The position numbers were made by a program, and so were the translations under genes. The notes beneath the pieces were generated by a model. The model saw only the letters and a program-made list of their open reading frames with translations. It made no database searches and had not been told where the DNA came from. A stretch of DNA of 64,000 bases from Pogonophryne albipinna (lineage: Eukaryota > Chordata > Actinopteri > Perciformes > Artedidraconidae). Positions 1 to 10,446 of the stretch are shown piece after piece (within the stretch, counting starts at the first letter, position 1; each line of letters begins with the position of its first letter). Where the stretch lies: assembly GCA_028583405.1 (NCBI GenBank), contig CM053251.1, positions 9,514,102 through 9,578,101 of the forward strand, given 5' to 3'.

Positions 1-19
1 GTAATATAGATACCTCACA
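1..19 (+). repeat. 3' end of ERV-A 5' LTR (U5 end)
   Basis: These 19 bases, ending in CA, are identical to 6866-6884, the end of the 3' LTR. The remainder of the 5' LTR lies left of the window. Confidence 0.85.
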
Positions 20-24
20 TTAAT

Positions 25-41
25 TGGTCCTTCGAGCCGGA
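25..41 (+). promoter_or_regulatory. Primer-binding site, tRNA-Tyr type
   Basis: TGGTCCTTCGAGCCGGA starts 5 bases after the LTR end and is complementary to the CCA-tailed 3' end of vertebrate tRNA-Tyr over 17 of 17 bases. This is the expected place and polarity for minus-strand primer binding. Confidence 0.85.
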
Positions 42-238
42 TTCCAACACATCGTGACGGGAAGGAGGAAGGGGACGACACGCCGCAGTCTGTCGACAGC
101 CGGGATCATCAGCCGACCCCGAGAAAGACCCGGGACGCAGAATTCGTGGCCGGGCCGGTGCTTATATGTCCAACCTCCCTCATCCTAGGCACGATTAACG
201 GAATCCAACCGGACCAGTGACCACAGATAACGGGTAAG

Positions 239-482
239 ACACGGTTACTCCACCGTTAAGGAGGCTGATAAAACGTTGATACACGGTTTCTCCACCGTTA
301 AGGAGGGTGCTAAAACGTTGATACACGGTTACTCCACCGTTAAGGAGGGTGATAAAACGTTGATAGACACGGTTACTCCACCGTTAAGGAGGGTGATAAA
401 ACGTTGATAGACACGGTTACTCCACCGTTAAGGAGGGTGATAAAACATTGATAGAGAAAGGCTACTCCGCCTAAAAGGAGGA
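239..482 (+). repeat. Tandem hairpin repeats in ERV-A leader
   Basis: Five units of 42-44 bp start at about 239, 281, 323, 367 and 411; a degenerate sixth follows at about 453. Each unit carries CTCC, a short loop and GGAG, so each can form a small stem-loop (CTCCACCGTTAAGGAG). They lie in the untranslated leader between the primer site and gag, where retroviral packaging and dimerisation signals usually lie. The rest of the leader (42-238 and 483-679) shows no further repeat or ORF. Confidence 0.85.
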
Positions 483-679
483 TTGACGTGCTTTTGGGTA
501 CACTTGTGAATGATTGAGTGAAAGCGGTGTGTAAAAGTGTCACCAGTGGAATCAGCGCACAGAGTGGAAACCTAACGGTGCTAACACAAACTCTGTGGTC
601 AGTTGAAGTACACGTAGTGGTGAATTAGGGATTAGGTTCCGACCGGCACGTTGTCCAGTAGGAACACCAAGCTAGAATC

Positions 680-1839
680 ATGGGGTCCGATGGGAGTAAG
701 CCTGCCGCTACAGGGGACATGAGATATATGGAAATATATAGTCACGGCAGCACCATTTATTGTAGCAAATGGTATAAACAGTACGGCTTCCAAGGGAAGC
801 TGGAGAAAACAGCAGTAAGAGAATTAAGCGACAAATTGAGAGCAGCAACAGCTGGAACAACACAAGGCAAGAAAAGAAAGAAGTTAGAAGCTCAACTACG
901 GGTTGCAGCTATATGGGCTGAACAAGCCCATAAAAGGACAGGTGGAGCAGAGGAAGGTATGATAGCAGCGGCTGTTTTAGTGAAAGCAGACGAGGAGACA
1001 GGGCGCTCAGGGTCAGTTGACGCTGTAAGCCGCGAGAAAGAGAGAGCGATAGTGGAAGAACACAAAGCGCAGGAACAAAGAATAAAAAGAAAGCAAGAGA
1101 AAGAGAGAAAAGCAGGGTAAAGGGAGATTTCACCGGGTCCCGGCCCGATGGAAACCCCATAGAACCAGGTCACCAGGACCTCCTCAATGCACTCGCTCTC
1201 GTAAATGCCTCAATCGAGAGGGTTTTTGCACTGAGACGAGACTTTACTAAAGTCTCAGGGTGTAGACAGGGAGAAAAAGAGTCAATACAAGATTTCAGAA
1301 TCAGAATGGAAGATTGTTTCCGTATCCATAGCGGAATTACACCCAACAATGCTGTTGACTCCCCATATGTGCAGCAGCTTAAACAAAGCCTGATGAATGG
1401 GTTCCACCCAGGTATTGCTGACTTTATCCGCAAGCATAATGTCAACCATAGGACATGCGACTTACAAGAGTGCCTAAATTATGCAGAACATGCAGCAACC
1501 CAGATCAAAGAAAAAAGACATAAGAAAGCGTCAGCATCAGCTTTCTTCATAGGAGAAGAAGGGGAAGAAAATCAGATTTTCTTTGTGGGACCAGGACAGG
1601 GGAGAAGCGGGTTTAACAGAGGACGAGGGAATGGTAGAGGAACAGGCAGAGGCAGAGGAGGAGGCAGAAACGCAGAAGGCAAATTCCTCTGCTACAGGTG
1701 CGGAAAGGAGGGGCACATGGCGAGAGACTGTGAGGAACAAAGACTACAGAACAAAGAAGGGGGACAAAAGGGACATTACAAAGACGAAAGACATGACCCC
1801 CCCCTTCACATAACCCACATAGTTATGACAACTGACTAG
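680..1839 (+). pseudogene. gag: ERV-A gag remnant (matrix, late capsid, nucleocapsid)
   Basis: The first open segment (680-1120) starts with Met-Gly and a Ser at position 6, a plausible N-myristoylation signal of a matrix domain, and is Lys/Glu-rich towards its end. A second segment in another frame (to 1839, open from about 1190) contains a major-homology-like stretch near 1259-1330 and then a Gly/Arg-rich tract before one CCHC zinc knuckle (CYRCGKEGHMARDC, about 1690-1731). The total is about 390 codons, against about 535 in ERV-B, so part of capsid seems deleted around 1120-1190, where the frame also changes. The stop at 1837-1839 abuts the protease frame, which is one base back (-1). Confidence 0.8.
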
Positions 1840-2789
1840 ACGTAGAAAAGAAAGAAGAAGACGTCCACACACATCACATTGACCTTTCTGAAGTATTACT
1901 GAATCTATCAGACAACAGTATTAAACCTACCAGGACAATCGAAATCAATGGGGAAAAATTAGAATTCTTATGTGACAGCGGTGCAGACTCATCAGTAGTG
2001 AACAAAGAGGTCCAAAGAATGTGGCCACCAACTGGCACTATGTTTGTAAAATCAGCAAATGGACACATAAATCAGAGGTCGATTTCAAAGCCACTTTTTA
2101 TGGAAGATAGAAGGTCAGGCCTCCAGGCATCCCTCAAATTTGTGTTCATCTCAAACTGCCCTGTCAATTTGCTAGGGAGAGACGGCATGGAAATGTTAAA
2201 AATCAGTGTAGTACCAGTCAAAGGGGGAATGCGAGCAGTAGGGCCCGGAGAAAAGGTGGAAGACCAGGTCTTCCTTCAAAAATCCATAAACACCCCCAAC
2301 TACTACTGGTCACTAGACATGCCACAACCTGACGTGACAAACACAGGTGAACACCTGTTAACGCTATTCACCCCACAACATGGCCAAGAAGTAATGAAAC
2401 CTGACGCATTGCACGTTACACTAAAGTACAAGAACACTCCTGGCCCAGATAAAGACTATGATGTGCTCGTGCATCGACTGACACCACAGAGGGTAGTGTT
2501 CCACTCGATGTATGCAAACCAACACGGGGATGTTGCAATTGACGCTAGGGTCCCTTCAACCACTGCCTTGATAATGGAACCAGGTTCCACGCCACACATA
2601 TCAGTAGCTAGGGGCCCAGGGACTTCATGGAGAGACTTAGGTTTATTAGTGGCTAGAGGTAACAGGATAACAAAATGGACAGATGACAAAAACGGTTGGC
2701 AAACTGGAGGCGGGTTAAAGCGCAAAACTCTAGGGTTTACCCTAGTGATGACACCACGCTCCCACCTAGACGACCCTGAACAACAATGA
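1836..2789 (+). pseudogene. pro: ERV-A protease and start of pol
   Basis: Open from the TGA at 1833-1835 in the -1 frame relative to gag. An aspartic protease active site (Asp-Ser-Gly) lies at about 1974-1982, followed by an LLGRD-type segment at about 2169-2185, as in retropepsins. The region to 2789 is a spacer with a His-Ile-Ser-Val-Ala-Arg-Gly stretch that recurs, slightly altered, in ERV-B. A single in-frame TGA (2787-2789) separates this part from the reverse transcriptase. No ATG is needed here, since the segment would be made by frameshift or readthrough from gag. Confidence 0.8.
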
Positions 2790-2792
2790 TGT

Positions 2793-4971
2793 ATGCTAAG
2801 TGAAGAGGCCTTAGAGGTCCTGAAAACGGTGCCACCATGCGTATGGTCACAAGGAAAATGTGATGTAGGTCGCATGGTGAACGCAAAACCTGTACACGTT
2901 AGACCAAAAACTAACTACAGACCTAACATAAGACAATACCCATTGAAAGAGGATGCAAAAGTTGGCATCAAACCTGTAATTGAAGAAATGCTAAAAGCAG
3001 GAATCCTGTGTGAGTGCCCTGATGCATCATGCAATACCTCCATCTTCCCAGTAAAAAAGGCTGATGGGCAGTCATGGAGAATGATCCAAGACTTAAGAGC
3101 AGTAAATGACGCTGTACAAAGCACAGCCCCAACAGTACCAGATCCACACACGTTAATGAACGGCCTTAAGCCAAATATGGCGTGGTTCTCAGTGATAGAC
3201 TTAAGCAATGCCTTTTTCTCCATTCCTGTAGAAAAAGACTCACAAGGATGGTTCGGGTTCACACATGAAGGAACAAAGTACACATACACCAGATTACCTC
3301 AGGGGTATGTGGATAGCCCAACAATCTTTTCACGAGAAATAGCAAATTGTTTGGCTACATTACAGATACCTGACACATCGCAGATTTTGGTATATGTCGA
3401 TGATATTCTTGTTGCGTCACCCACACAGGAAGAAAGCACAAAAGTCACACTACAAGTATTGACACATTTGGCAAAAACAGGAAACAAGGTTTCGAGACAG
3501 AAACTTCAGTTTGTGAAAGAGGAAGTTATCTTTTTAGGCCACAGTTTAAACCGAGAAGGGAGACGCATACACTCAGAGAGGAAACAGACGGTGTTAAACG
3601 CACCAAAACCAACAACAAAAAAAACAAATGATGCAATTCCTTGGGCTGACTAACTATTGCAGAGCATGGGTTCCAGACTACGCAGGAATGACTCAGCCCC
3701 TACTAGATTGCATATACTCAGACAATGACATGAAAATGTCCGGCAAGATAGAATGGACACAAGAGGCAGAAGCTGCATTTGAAAGGACTAAACAGTGTCT
3801 CGTAGGGTCATCAGTGTTAGCATTACCAGACTATGAAAAAACCATTTGTACAAACAGTTGACTGCAAAAAAGGGTTTATGACATCAGTATTAGCCCAAAA
3901 ACACGGCACAAAACTAAGGCCTGTCGCTTACTACTCTAAAAGGTTAGACCCAGTAGCACAAGCATTACCAGTATGCGTACAAGCAGTATGCGCTGCAGCA
4001 ATGGCGGTACATTGTACAGCAGAAATAGTTTTGTTCCACCCACTCACACTGATGGTTCCACACGCAGTCACCATGTTGTTACATGACACCAAAATGGCTT
4101 TCTTATCACCTGCACGTTATTTGGCACTGACAGCTACACTAATGTCACAACCACACATTGTGATAAAAAGATGTAATATCTTAAATCCAGCCACATTAAT
4201 ACCTACAGCAGAAGATGGAGAACCACACTGTTGTAAAGAAGAGACTGACAGAACATGCAAACCAAGACCAGATTTGAAAGATGTTCAACTGCCAAGTGGA
4301 GAAACATGGTTTGTGGATGGGTCCTGTTCTAAATCTATAACAGGCCAAAATCAAACATGGTTTGCAGTTGTATCACACACACAGGTCATAAAAGCAGGCC
4401 GACTCCCCCACACATATTCTGCACAAGCAGCGGAATTAGTAGCTCTTACAGAAGCATGCAAAGCGGGGGTTGGAAAAGATGTGACTATGTGGACAGACAG
4501 CCAGTATGCGCACTCAACAGTACATGTATTTGCAGCCCAATGGGCCCGCAGGGGCATGAAAACGTCAACAGGAAAACCAGTCACTCACGCACAACTGCTG
4601 ACAGACCTTTTAAAAGCGGTGTTGTTGCCGAAAAGCATCGCTATATGCAAATGTGCTGCGCACACTAGTGGAAAGGATGCAGTAACACTTGGCAATGCAC
4701 ACGCGGATAAGGTAGCTAAACTAGCAGCTGTGGGCGAATATGGGTTTCATATCCTCTTGCAGAAGGGGGAAAGTGTTTCACAACCAATACCTCTTGTGAT
4801 ATTAAAGGATATGCAGAACCGCGCACCCGACAGAGAAAAGAAGAAATGGTTGACAGATGGTGCAACCACAGACCCTGAGGGAACATTCAGAATAAACAAC
4901 AAGATAGTACTCCCTGTTAGTCTCTACAAAACAGCAGCTCATTTGAGTCATGGGCAGTGCCATGTCTCAAC
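2793..4971 (+). pseudogene. pol: ERV-A reverse transcriptase and RNase H (broken)
   Basis: Reverse transcriptase palm motifs are present: a VIDLSNAFFSIP stretch near 3195-3230 and the catalytic YVDD near 3391-3402. Reading is interrupted by two indels in A-rich runs, near 3613-3640 and 3835-3845, where the frame moves twice. The connection domain and a type I RNase H follow, with VDGS near 4314 and TDSQYA near 4493. The RNase H is of the class I ERV style. Coding continues until a short LINE tail interrupts it at 4972. All parts are in the same orientation and order as in ERV-B. Confidence 0.85.
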
Positions 4972-5079
4972 GTATTGTCATACTGATATTTTGTACAAAC
5001 TGTGAAGTCCACTGAGACAAATGTAACATTTGTGATATTGGGCTATATAAATAAACATTGATTGATTGATTGATTGAAC
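4972..5079 (+). mobile_element. 3' tail of a truncated LINE inserted in ERV-A pol
   Basis: About 108 bases interrupt the junction between RNase H and the integrase zinc-binding domain. The insert ends in GGGCTATATAAATAAA followed by four to five ATTG units, a tail style seen in fish non-LTR retrotransposons. A short AAC is repeated at the two junctions. The clade (CR1/L2/Rex1-like) is a guess. Removing it brings the flanking pol segments back next to each other, by comparison with ERV-B, where no insert is present. Confidence 0.7.
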
Positions 5080-6031
5080 AGGAGGGATGATAACAATAAT
5101 AAATGAACACTTCCATACATACAACTACATTAAATTTTCTAAAAACTTTTGTAGAGCCTGTATAGTATGTTGCAGACACAATGCTCAAGGCAATGAGCGA
5201 CCACAGAGAGGAAAGTTCCCTCCACCAACATACCCGTTTCAACACATGCATATGGACTTCATCGAACTAACACCATGCCAAGGGTACAAATACTGTTTGG
5301 TAATGATATGTCCGTTTTCAAAGTGGGTTGAAATATTCCCAGCAAAACATGCAGACGCTATTACCGTAGCAAAAGCCATATGCAAGACAATAATACCAAA
5401 CAGAGGTATTCCAGAGAAACTGTACAGTGATAATGGTTCCCATTTTGTAAATCAGGTTATTACCAAACTGTCCGAACATATGGGGATAACATTAAAAAAC
5501 CATTGTGCATATCATCCACAGAGTGCAGGCTTAGTGGAAAGAACAAACGGAACAGTAAAGTTAAGACTAAGGAAAACAATGGAGGAAACAGGAAGACCGT
5601 GGGTGGAATGTGTGTCTCTAGTAGAAACATGCATGAGAATCACGCCCACGGCAAAAGGGTTGTCTCCCTTTGAGATCATAACAGGAAGGCAATTCAGACT
5701 ACCAATCACAGACGAGGTGAGGGAGGAGGATGATGCTGAGGCAGAGACTACATTAGCTGAATGGATGAGCAGACTCTTCAGAAGCAATGAGATAGCTCGA
5801 ACAAATAACTTCCCAGACATTTCTACTCCTTTACAGGATACTCGAGTGCAGACTGGTGACCAGGTCCTCGTGAAGGTGATTAAGAGGAAGCATTGGCACT
5901 GTCCACGGTGGGACGGTCCCTACACGGTACTGCTGACAACACCGACTGCACTAAAAATCGCTGAAAGAACTACGTGGATACATCAGAGCCACTGCAAAAA
6001 GGTAATACCTCTCCAACTTAACGACGGATAA
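5080..6031 (+). pseudogene. ERV-A integrase
   Basis: The zinc-binding CxxC half (CRACIVCC, about 5153-5176) precedes the catalytic core: Asp in MDFIEL (about 5250), Asp in SDNGSHF (about 5425) and Glu in LVERTNG (about 5530) form the DDE set. A C-terminal GPYTVLL stretch (about 5908) is the GPY/F motif of retroviral and Gypsy integrases. This segment is open to its stop at 6029-6031. It is cut off from the rest of pol by the LINE tail. Confidence 0.88.
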
Positions 6032-6128
6032 GTGGTGGAAGTCCGGCTACAAAGGGCGGTGTTTCATTAGGAAATACTGGTCTCAACCCCGGTGAAGAAA
6101 ACAACAGAACCACTATCACAAATAGACT

Positions 6129-6350
6129 GTGTTGGGAGAGGTGTTGTTCGTAGTGGCCCTGCTGGGTCTGACGCTAATGACTATAAGACAATTGAGTGAG
6201 GAATCCTCAACAAAAGAAGAAGTCCATCGAGAGAAAAAATGGTCACTACTCAACGATGACCCATGGAATTACAACGACAAAACTGCACGCTCCCCTAGGA
6301 TGACAAATGCCTGGAATGCCTATGTCCATCAACTTGTTACAAAGACTTAA
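6129..6350 (+). pseudogene. Possible env N-terminal scrap
   Basis: A 73-codon ORF about 100 bases after integrase opens with a hydrophobic stretch (residues 2-17) that could be a signal peptide, then turns polar and stops. Position and a leader-like start fit the beginning of an envelope gene whose remainder is deleted. No surface or transmembrane subunit features remain. It might instead be an accessory ORF or chance. Confidence 0.4.
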
Positions 6351-6477
6351 AGCTAGGTTACTGTCTGTCATATGACGAATGGTTCGAAAATGTCAAAAAC
6401 AAGTGAATTAATTCTGAAAGTAATAAAGACACTGTAACCAGCTAGTAATTATGAAAAAGTTTATTGAAGGATAAATA

Positions 6478-6884
6478 TGTTTTCATAATGTGTTTTGATA
6501 AATATGTTTTCATCATGTGTTCTCATAAATGTGGTACAGGAGACTCGTGGTCAGAAAAGAGGAACAGACTATAGTCTGTTCCTTGGACCATACACACACA
6601 CACACATCCATATGACTGCGAGTCACAAGATTCCCATATGACAACTAAGGCGTTGGTCATAGCCACTTCCTCATGCATGTTATGTAAATTGTATTTCTGA
6701 ATAAAAAGGCTGTACGGGAACAAGGCAGTAGAATTTGGTTAGGAGTCGACATTGCATGTCACTCGCCGATTCTCCTTGCAGCAAGTAAACTTAAAACTCG
6801 AGTCCTGTCATCTCTGTTCACTGGATCTGGTATATTGAACCGAGCTGGGGTTTTACCCTTACAAAGTAATATAGATACCTCACA
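6478..6884 (+). repeat. ERV-A 3' LTR (start uncertain)
   Basis: The end is fixed by the 19-base match to 1-19. An AATAAA at 6700-6705 is a likely polyadenylation signal, and a CA-rich microsatellite lies at 6594-6606. The start is a guess at a TG after an A/G-rich tract; it could lie anywhere from about 6060 to 6480 because the 5' LTR is not in the window to compare. Confidence 0.5.
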
Positions 6885-6887
6885 CCG

Positions 6888-7133
6888 TGTGAAAGCAGAT
6901 TTCTGAGGCGTTCCGCCTAGCTACACAAAACTCTATCTTGTATATAAGCTTTTCTATTTTGTGACTATTGCGCACACTCCTGCAGACTATCCTATACTCT
7001 GTGAGACCTGTGTCTTTGAATATATTCAAATAAATAACCAGAAAGACAACTCTGTTTGTTGCACCATTTATTGTTTGATCATTCTGACTCGTGTATCTCC
7101 ACAGTATTGACTGGGTCTAAGATTTCCGTAACA
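6888..7133 (+). promoter_or_regulatory. ERV-B 5' LTR fragment (promoter, poly-A signal, U5)
   Basis: TATATAAG at 6941-6948 is a good TATA box and AATAAA at 7029-7034 a good poly-A signal, 80 bases apart, as in an R-U5 arrangement. The LTR ends in CA at 7132-7133, three bases before the primer site. At about 246 bp it is short; the U3 part is probably missing. Confidence 0.7.
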
Positions 7134-7136
7134 ACT

Positions 7137-7154
7137 TGGCGTTGTCGGCAGGAT
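7137..7154 (+). promoter_or_regulatory. Primer-binding site, tRNA-Ser type
   Basis: TGGCGTTGTCGGCAGGAT matches the complement of the 3' end of a vertebrate tRNA-Ser (AGA type) at 17 of 18 positions, with T for A at position 7. Bases 7155-7594 that follow are leader; I see no repeat or convincing ORF there. Confidence 0.75.
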
Positions 7155-7594
7155 CTCTGCAAGTTCGATTGGGGACACCTACGGACGCTGGTGGTCGCTC
7201 CAGGATCCTCGGATTCTCCTCTACCTCGACAGAAACCGTACGGGACGAGAGGACCAGCGCCGGGGTGGAACCGATTGACTTCACGAGATCCAACGAACTC
7301 AAAAGGCTTTCAATACTCGGTGAGATGTACAGTGTCTAAATTGTTTAAAGTTAAACGTAATTAAACTCCATGACATTTATGAGAGGGACTGCTCGAAAGT
7401 AGGATATTTGGTATATCCGTCGTAACCAGGGTTTACGATCAGTTTTTGGGTGATTTGTACTGAGGAACAAGTATCACATCACCGACGGGTGAAAAATAGT
7501 GTTTTGGTAACACGGGGTGTTTAGGTAACACTTAAAAGACTTTGTTAGGAAGCAAAGCAGAGTAGGGGGCTAGTACACCCTCCTGAGGGTCCGA

Positions 7595-9204
7595 TTGTGG
7601 ATGTCATGCGAGCAAAACATGGTGAAAATGTCTAAATTAAATATCTGGACGGAAATGTTCGGATTTCCAAAGGGAGGTTCTTTGAGTAAATTAAAAATCA
7701 AAAACCTAAGGGATAAATTACAAGAGTGTGAAGACGGAATGAAAAAGAAGAGTAAAGTTAAAGTAAAAGACTTAGAGGAGCTGGACACTCACAGAAAGTG
7801 TTTAAAATACTGGGAGGATGAAGCAAAGTGCCGTGAAAGAAGGCAGTTGGCCGCAGCAATAAGGAAAATACAGGTTGCCGATGAGGGTGATTAGGAAAAA
7901 GAGAAGGCTTTCCCCCCACCATATAACCCACAGACCACTTCTCTGTATCCCTCTTTCACAGGTGTGAGGGACCCTCTCCTCGACCATGGGTTTCCATTCC
8001 CCCCTCCTTCACCCGTTCTACTGCGGGCTGCGGAGGCTGCTGCGGGGCCAGGGGTCAACATACCACACACCGCCGAAGCAGCTACGGAGGAAGACGAACG
8101 GAGAGAGAAAGAGAAAAAGAAAGAGAAAAAGAAGAGAGACGAGTGGGAGAGAGCTGAACTCTACAAGAAAGAACACCCCCGCAGAAAGGAGGACGACCAG
8201 AGCGACCAGGAGGACGAAGAGCCTAATCTCATCTGTCCCATGATCCAGGTGGCTGGACATGCTGGTCCTTCATTCGTCTACCGCCCATGGACCATAGCAG
8301 AAATGAAGGAGATATCAAGAGATCACCTCCCAGATGTTGAGTTAGGAGGTGCTAAATTCGCTGCAGCACTCCTCATGTTCTGTAGACAATTCTCCCCCAC
8401 CATGCCGGAGATAAATAAATAGTTGACTCTAAGAATGGGTCCGACACACGTCAGCCATTTCACCGAACTAATGGGAGGTCAACAGCACATAAAAAACACC
8501 ATTTGGAGTGAGGACCAGAACGCTGCCTACCGCGAAGCCCTAGCCGCCCTCAATACCGCAATAACAGGAACATTTCCCGCCACAGTCGACATGTCAAGAA
8601 TCTATGCATGCAAGCAGAACCCGGATGAAACAGTAAATTACTATTACCACCGCTTAGAACAAGTGTTCATCGAGAACAGCGGCCTTATCAAACAAGAGGC
8701 CGGGGAACAAGCCGCATTGGGGGTCTGGGAGACCCACCTCAGCAACGTTTTCCTCAACGGTCTATCTCCGGCTATTTCTGCATCTGTGCGAAACTCCTGC
8801 ATTGGCGTTATGGACGGTGCCCGGCAGGAAGAAATTCGCCTACACGCCTACATGCAGAGAAACGCCTCTCAGAAGAAAAAACCAGTGAGGAAAAGAAACG
8901 CCGCGACCGCAAAGACAAGGCCCAACTGACCATGGTCCAGGCTGTTACAACCGCCTGGTCCAACCAAGCCCAAGGTGGCCAGGGCAGAGGGAACCGGGGA
9001 GGACGAGGAGGTTTCCGAGGCCGGGGAGGAAAAGGAAAAGGCAGAGGACGAGGAGGAGGCCACCGAACCAACCGAAGCGGCGAGGATCGCTGTTTTAACT
9101 GTGGAGAGACTGATCATTGGATTGCTGAATGCCCACACGAGAAGCAGGAAAAGAACCTTCGATCAGATAAATCGGACCGAAACAAAGACAATTCTTCAAA
9201 CTGA
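7595..9204 (+). pseudogene. gag: ERV-B gag (with stops and one frameshift)
   Basis: Frame 2 is open from 7595 with in-frame stops at 7892-7894 and 8420-8422, then to 8929. A frameshift just before 8930 moves coding to frame 1, which ends at the TGA 9202-9204. Parts seen: a basic N-terminal domain (no Gly2); a highly charged Glu/Lys linker (about 8090-8225); a capsid-like stretch with a major homology region (about 8600-8680); an Arg/Gly-rich tract; and one CCHC knuckle (CFNCGETDHWIAEC, about 9091-9132). The length of about 535 codons is normal for a class I gag. The two stops and the frameshift make it non-functional. Confidence 0.82.
9202..9204 (+). other. Single TGA between gag and protease in one frame
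   Basis: Frame 1 is open on both sides of this TGA: nucleocapsid before it and protease after it. A single stop with no frame change is the gag-pol layout of class I retroviruses that use stop-codon readthrough, though TAG is the commoner stop. Confidence 0.6.
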
Positions 9205-9637
9205 CATCAGTCGAAGGAGGGAGTGGGGGAGGAAGGAATTCGGTCGGGGGAGACGGAACCTCTGCCAGCAGCATCTAACCAGGCAAGTGACACACACACA
9301 CACATCATGCAGGCTATTGAGAAATTGGAAGATTTAGAGAAAATGTCTGTAGTTGAAAAAGGTACATATTTGAAATATGACACTAAAACAGCATTTAAGA
9401 AATGTCCCACTTTGATTTTAGCTATCATGGGTGTAAATGTTACATTTCTGGTTGATTCTGGGGCTACCCACTCTGTGGTAAAAAGGGCAGATTTGCCTGA
9501 TTGCAAATTTAGTGGTAGATTTCTTCACTCAATAGGAGCGGCTGGGGTAACTGTGAAGGAGAAGTTTTCTGTACCACTTCAGTGTAAAGATAACGGTGAT
9601 GACAGTCATCCATTTCCCACATCAGTCAAACACAGTT
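9205..9637 (+). pseudogene. pro: ERV-B protease, 5' part (cut by DIRS insertion)
   Basis: The aspartic protease active site is VDSGATHS at about 9450-9473. The reading frame runs up to the GTT at 9635-9637, where the DIRS element begins, and resumes in register at 15816 with the second half of the protease. A CA-repeat lies at about 9291-9303. Confidence 0.85.
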
Positions 9638-9826
9638 CTCATTCATAACACTCCGTTCGATGTCTCACTATGGGATGCGCCTCAACGCGTATGCAAACAG
9701 AAGCATCAATCTCATTACGCCAATCCTGATTGGCTGGTGATCTTGACGTCAACGTCAGGGAATCCACCCACCCTTTAAGTAGCTTGCGCTACGACGCAGC
9801 GTCATTCAAACACCTCTTCTCGCTTC
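9635..9826 (+). repeat. DIRS left inverted terminal repeat
   Basis: Bases from about 9660 to 9826 match the reverse complement of 15593-15760 almost exactly. The outermost 25 or so bases (TTCTCATTCATAACACTCC) differ from the right end but are complementary to the first half of the internal region near 15490-15515. Confidence 0.88.
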
Positions 9827-9950
9827 AGAGCACATCTCGACTTATCAGTAACCGGGCTAGCTTAACGGTCCACAGACTGAACCCAAGTTAACAATCGGTC
9901 GACGGGCGTTAGCCGGTTACTTTTTTGCTTTGCAAGAAGACTGAGCAATA

Positions 9951-10335
9951 TTAACACACCAGTTAATATTGTGATCTGCCTCGCCGTTCTTTCTGTCGAA
10001 ATAACGGTAAGGTTTGATTTTTTCTTCAAGCTCGTAACATACCTGTTGCTAGTTTGTTCTTCCCTCCACACCGACACCACGGTAAAGAGGACGTTCTCTT
10101 TTCTCTCTCACACCAGAGGAGACAGAGATAAAAAAAGGTATTAACACACCAGTTAATATTCTTTAAAGAATAAAATCTACACCGTCGCCTTTTTTCCTTT
10201 CGGACTAACGGCAAGGTTGGATTTTTTTCTGAGTTACGTACCTGTTATTAGCGTGTCCACTCCACGCCGACACCCCGGCTATCGAAGATGGACCCTTCTC
10301 TCCCTCACACCAGAGGAGTCAGGGACTCGGAGGCT
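9951..10335 (+). repeat. DIRS 5' untranslated imperfect duplication
   Basis: Two imperfect copies of a segment of about 188 bp begin with TTAACACACCAGTTAATATT near 9952 and 10140, and each continues with similar C/T-rich sequence and CTCACACCAGAGGAG. The segment lies between the left repeat and ORF1. Confidence 0.65.
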
Positions 10336-10446
10336 CGGCTATGCGGCTGCGGGTTTAAGATTTGAGGCACAGACTCACACCAGGTCTGCTGGTCCTGCCT
10401 CGGGCTGGAACACGCCCGGGAGGCTATCGATAACCCCGGCTCGTGC

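Larger units (their letters stand above)
1..6884 (+). mobile_element. ERV-A: degenerate class I endogenous retrovirus
   Basis: Order seen: LTR end, primer-binding site, leader, gag with one CCHC knuckle, protease, reverse transcriptase, RNase H, integrase, env scrap, 3' LTR. The last 19 bases of the LTR (1-19) recur exactly at 6866-6884, both ending in CA, so the element is complete apart from most of the 5' LTR lying left of the window. The RNase H and the integrase C-terminus with a GPY motif resemble gamma/epsilon-type (class I) retroviruses. Coding is broken by at least two stops or frameshifts in gag-pol, two indels at A-runs, a LINE tail insertion and loss of most of env, so this is an inactive fossil. 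ERV class is inferred from motif style only. Confidence 0.85.
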
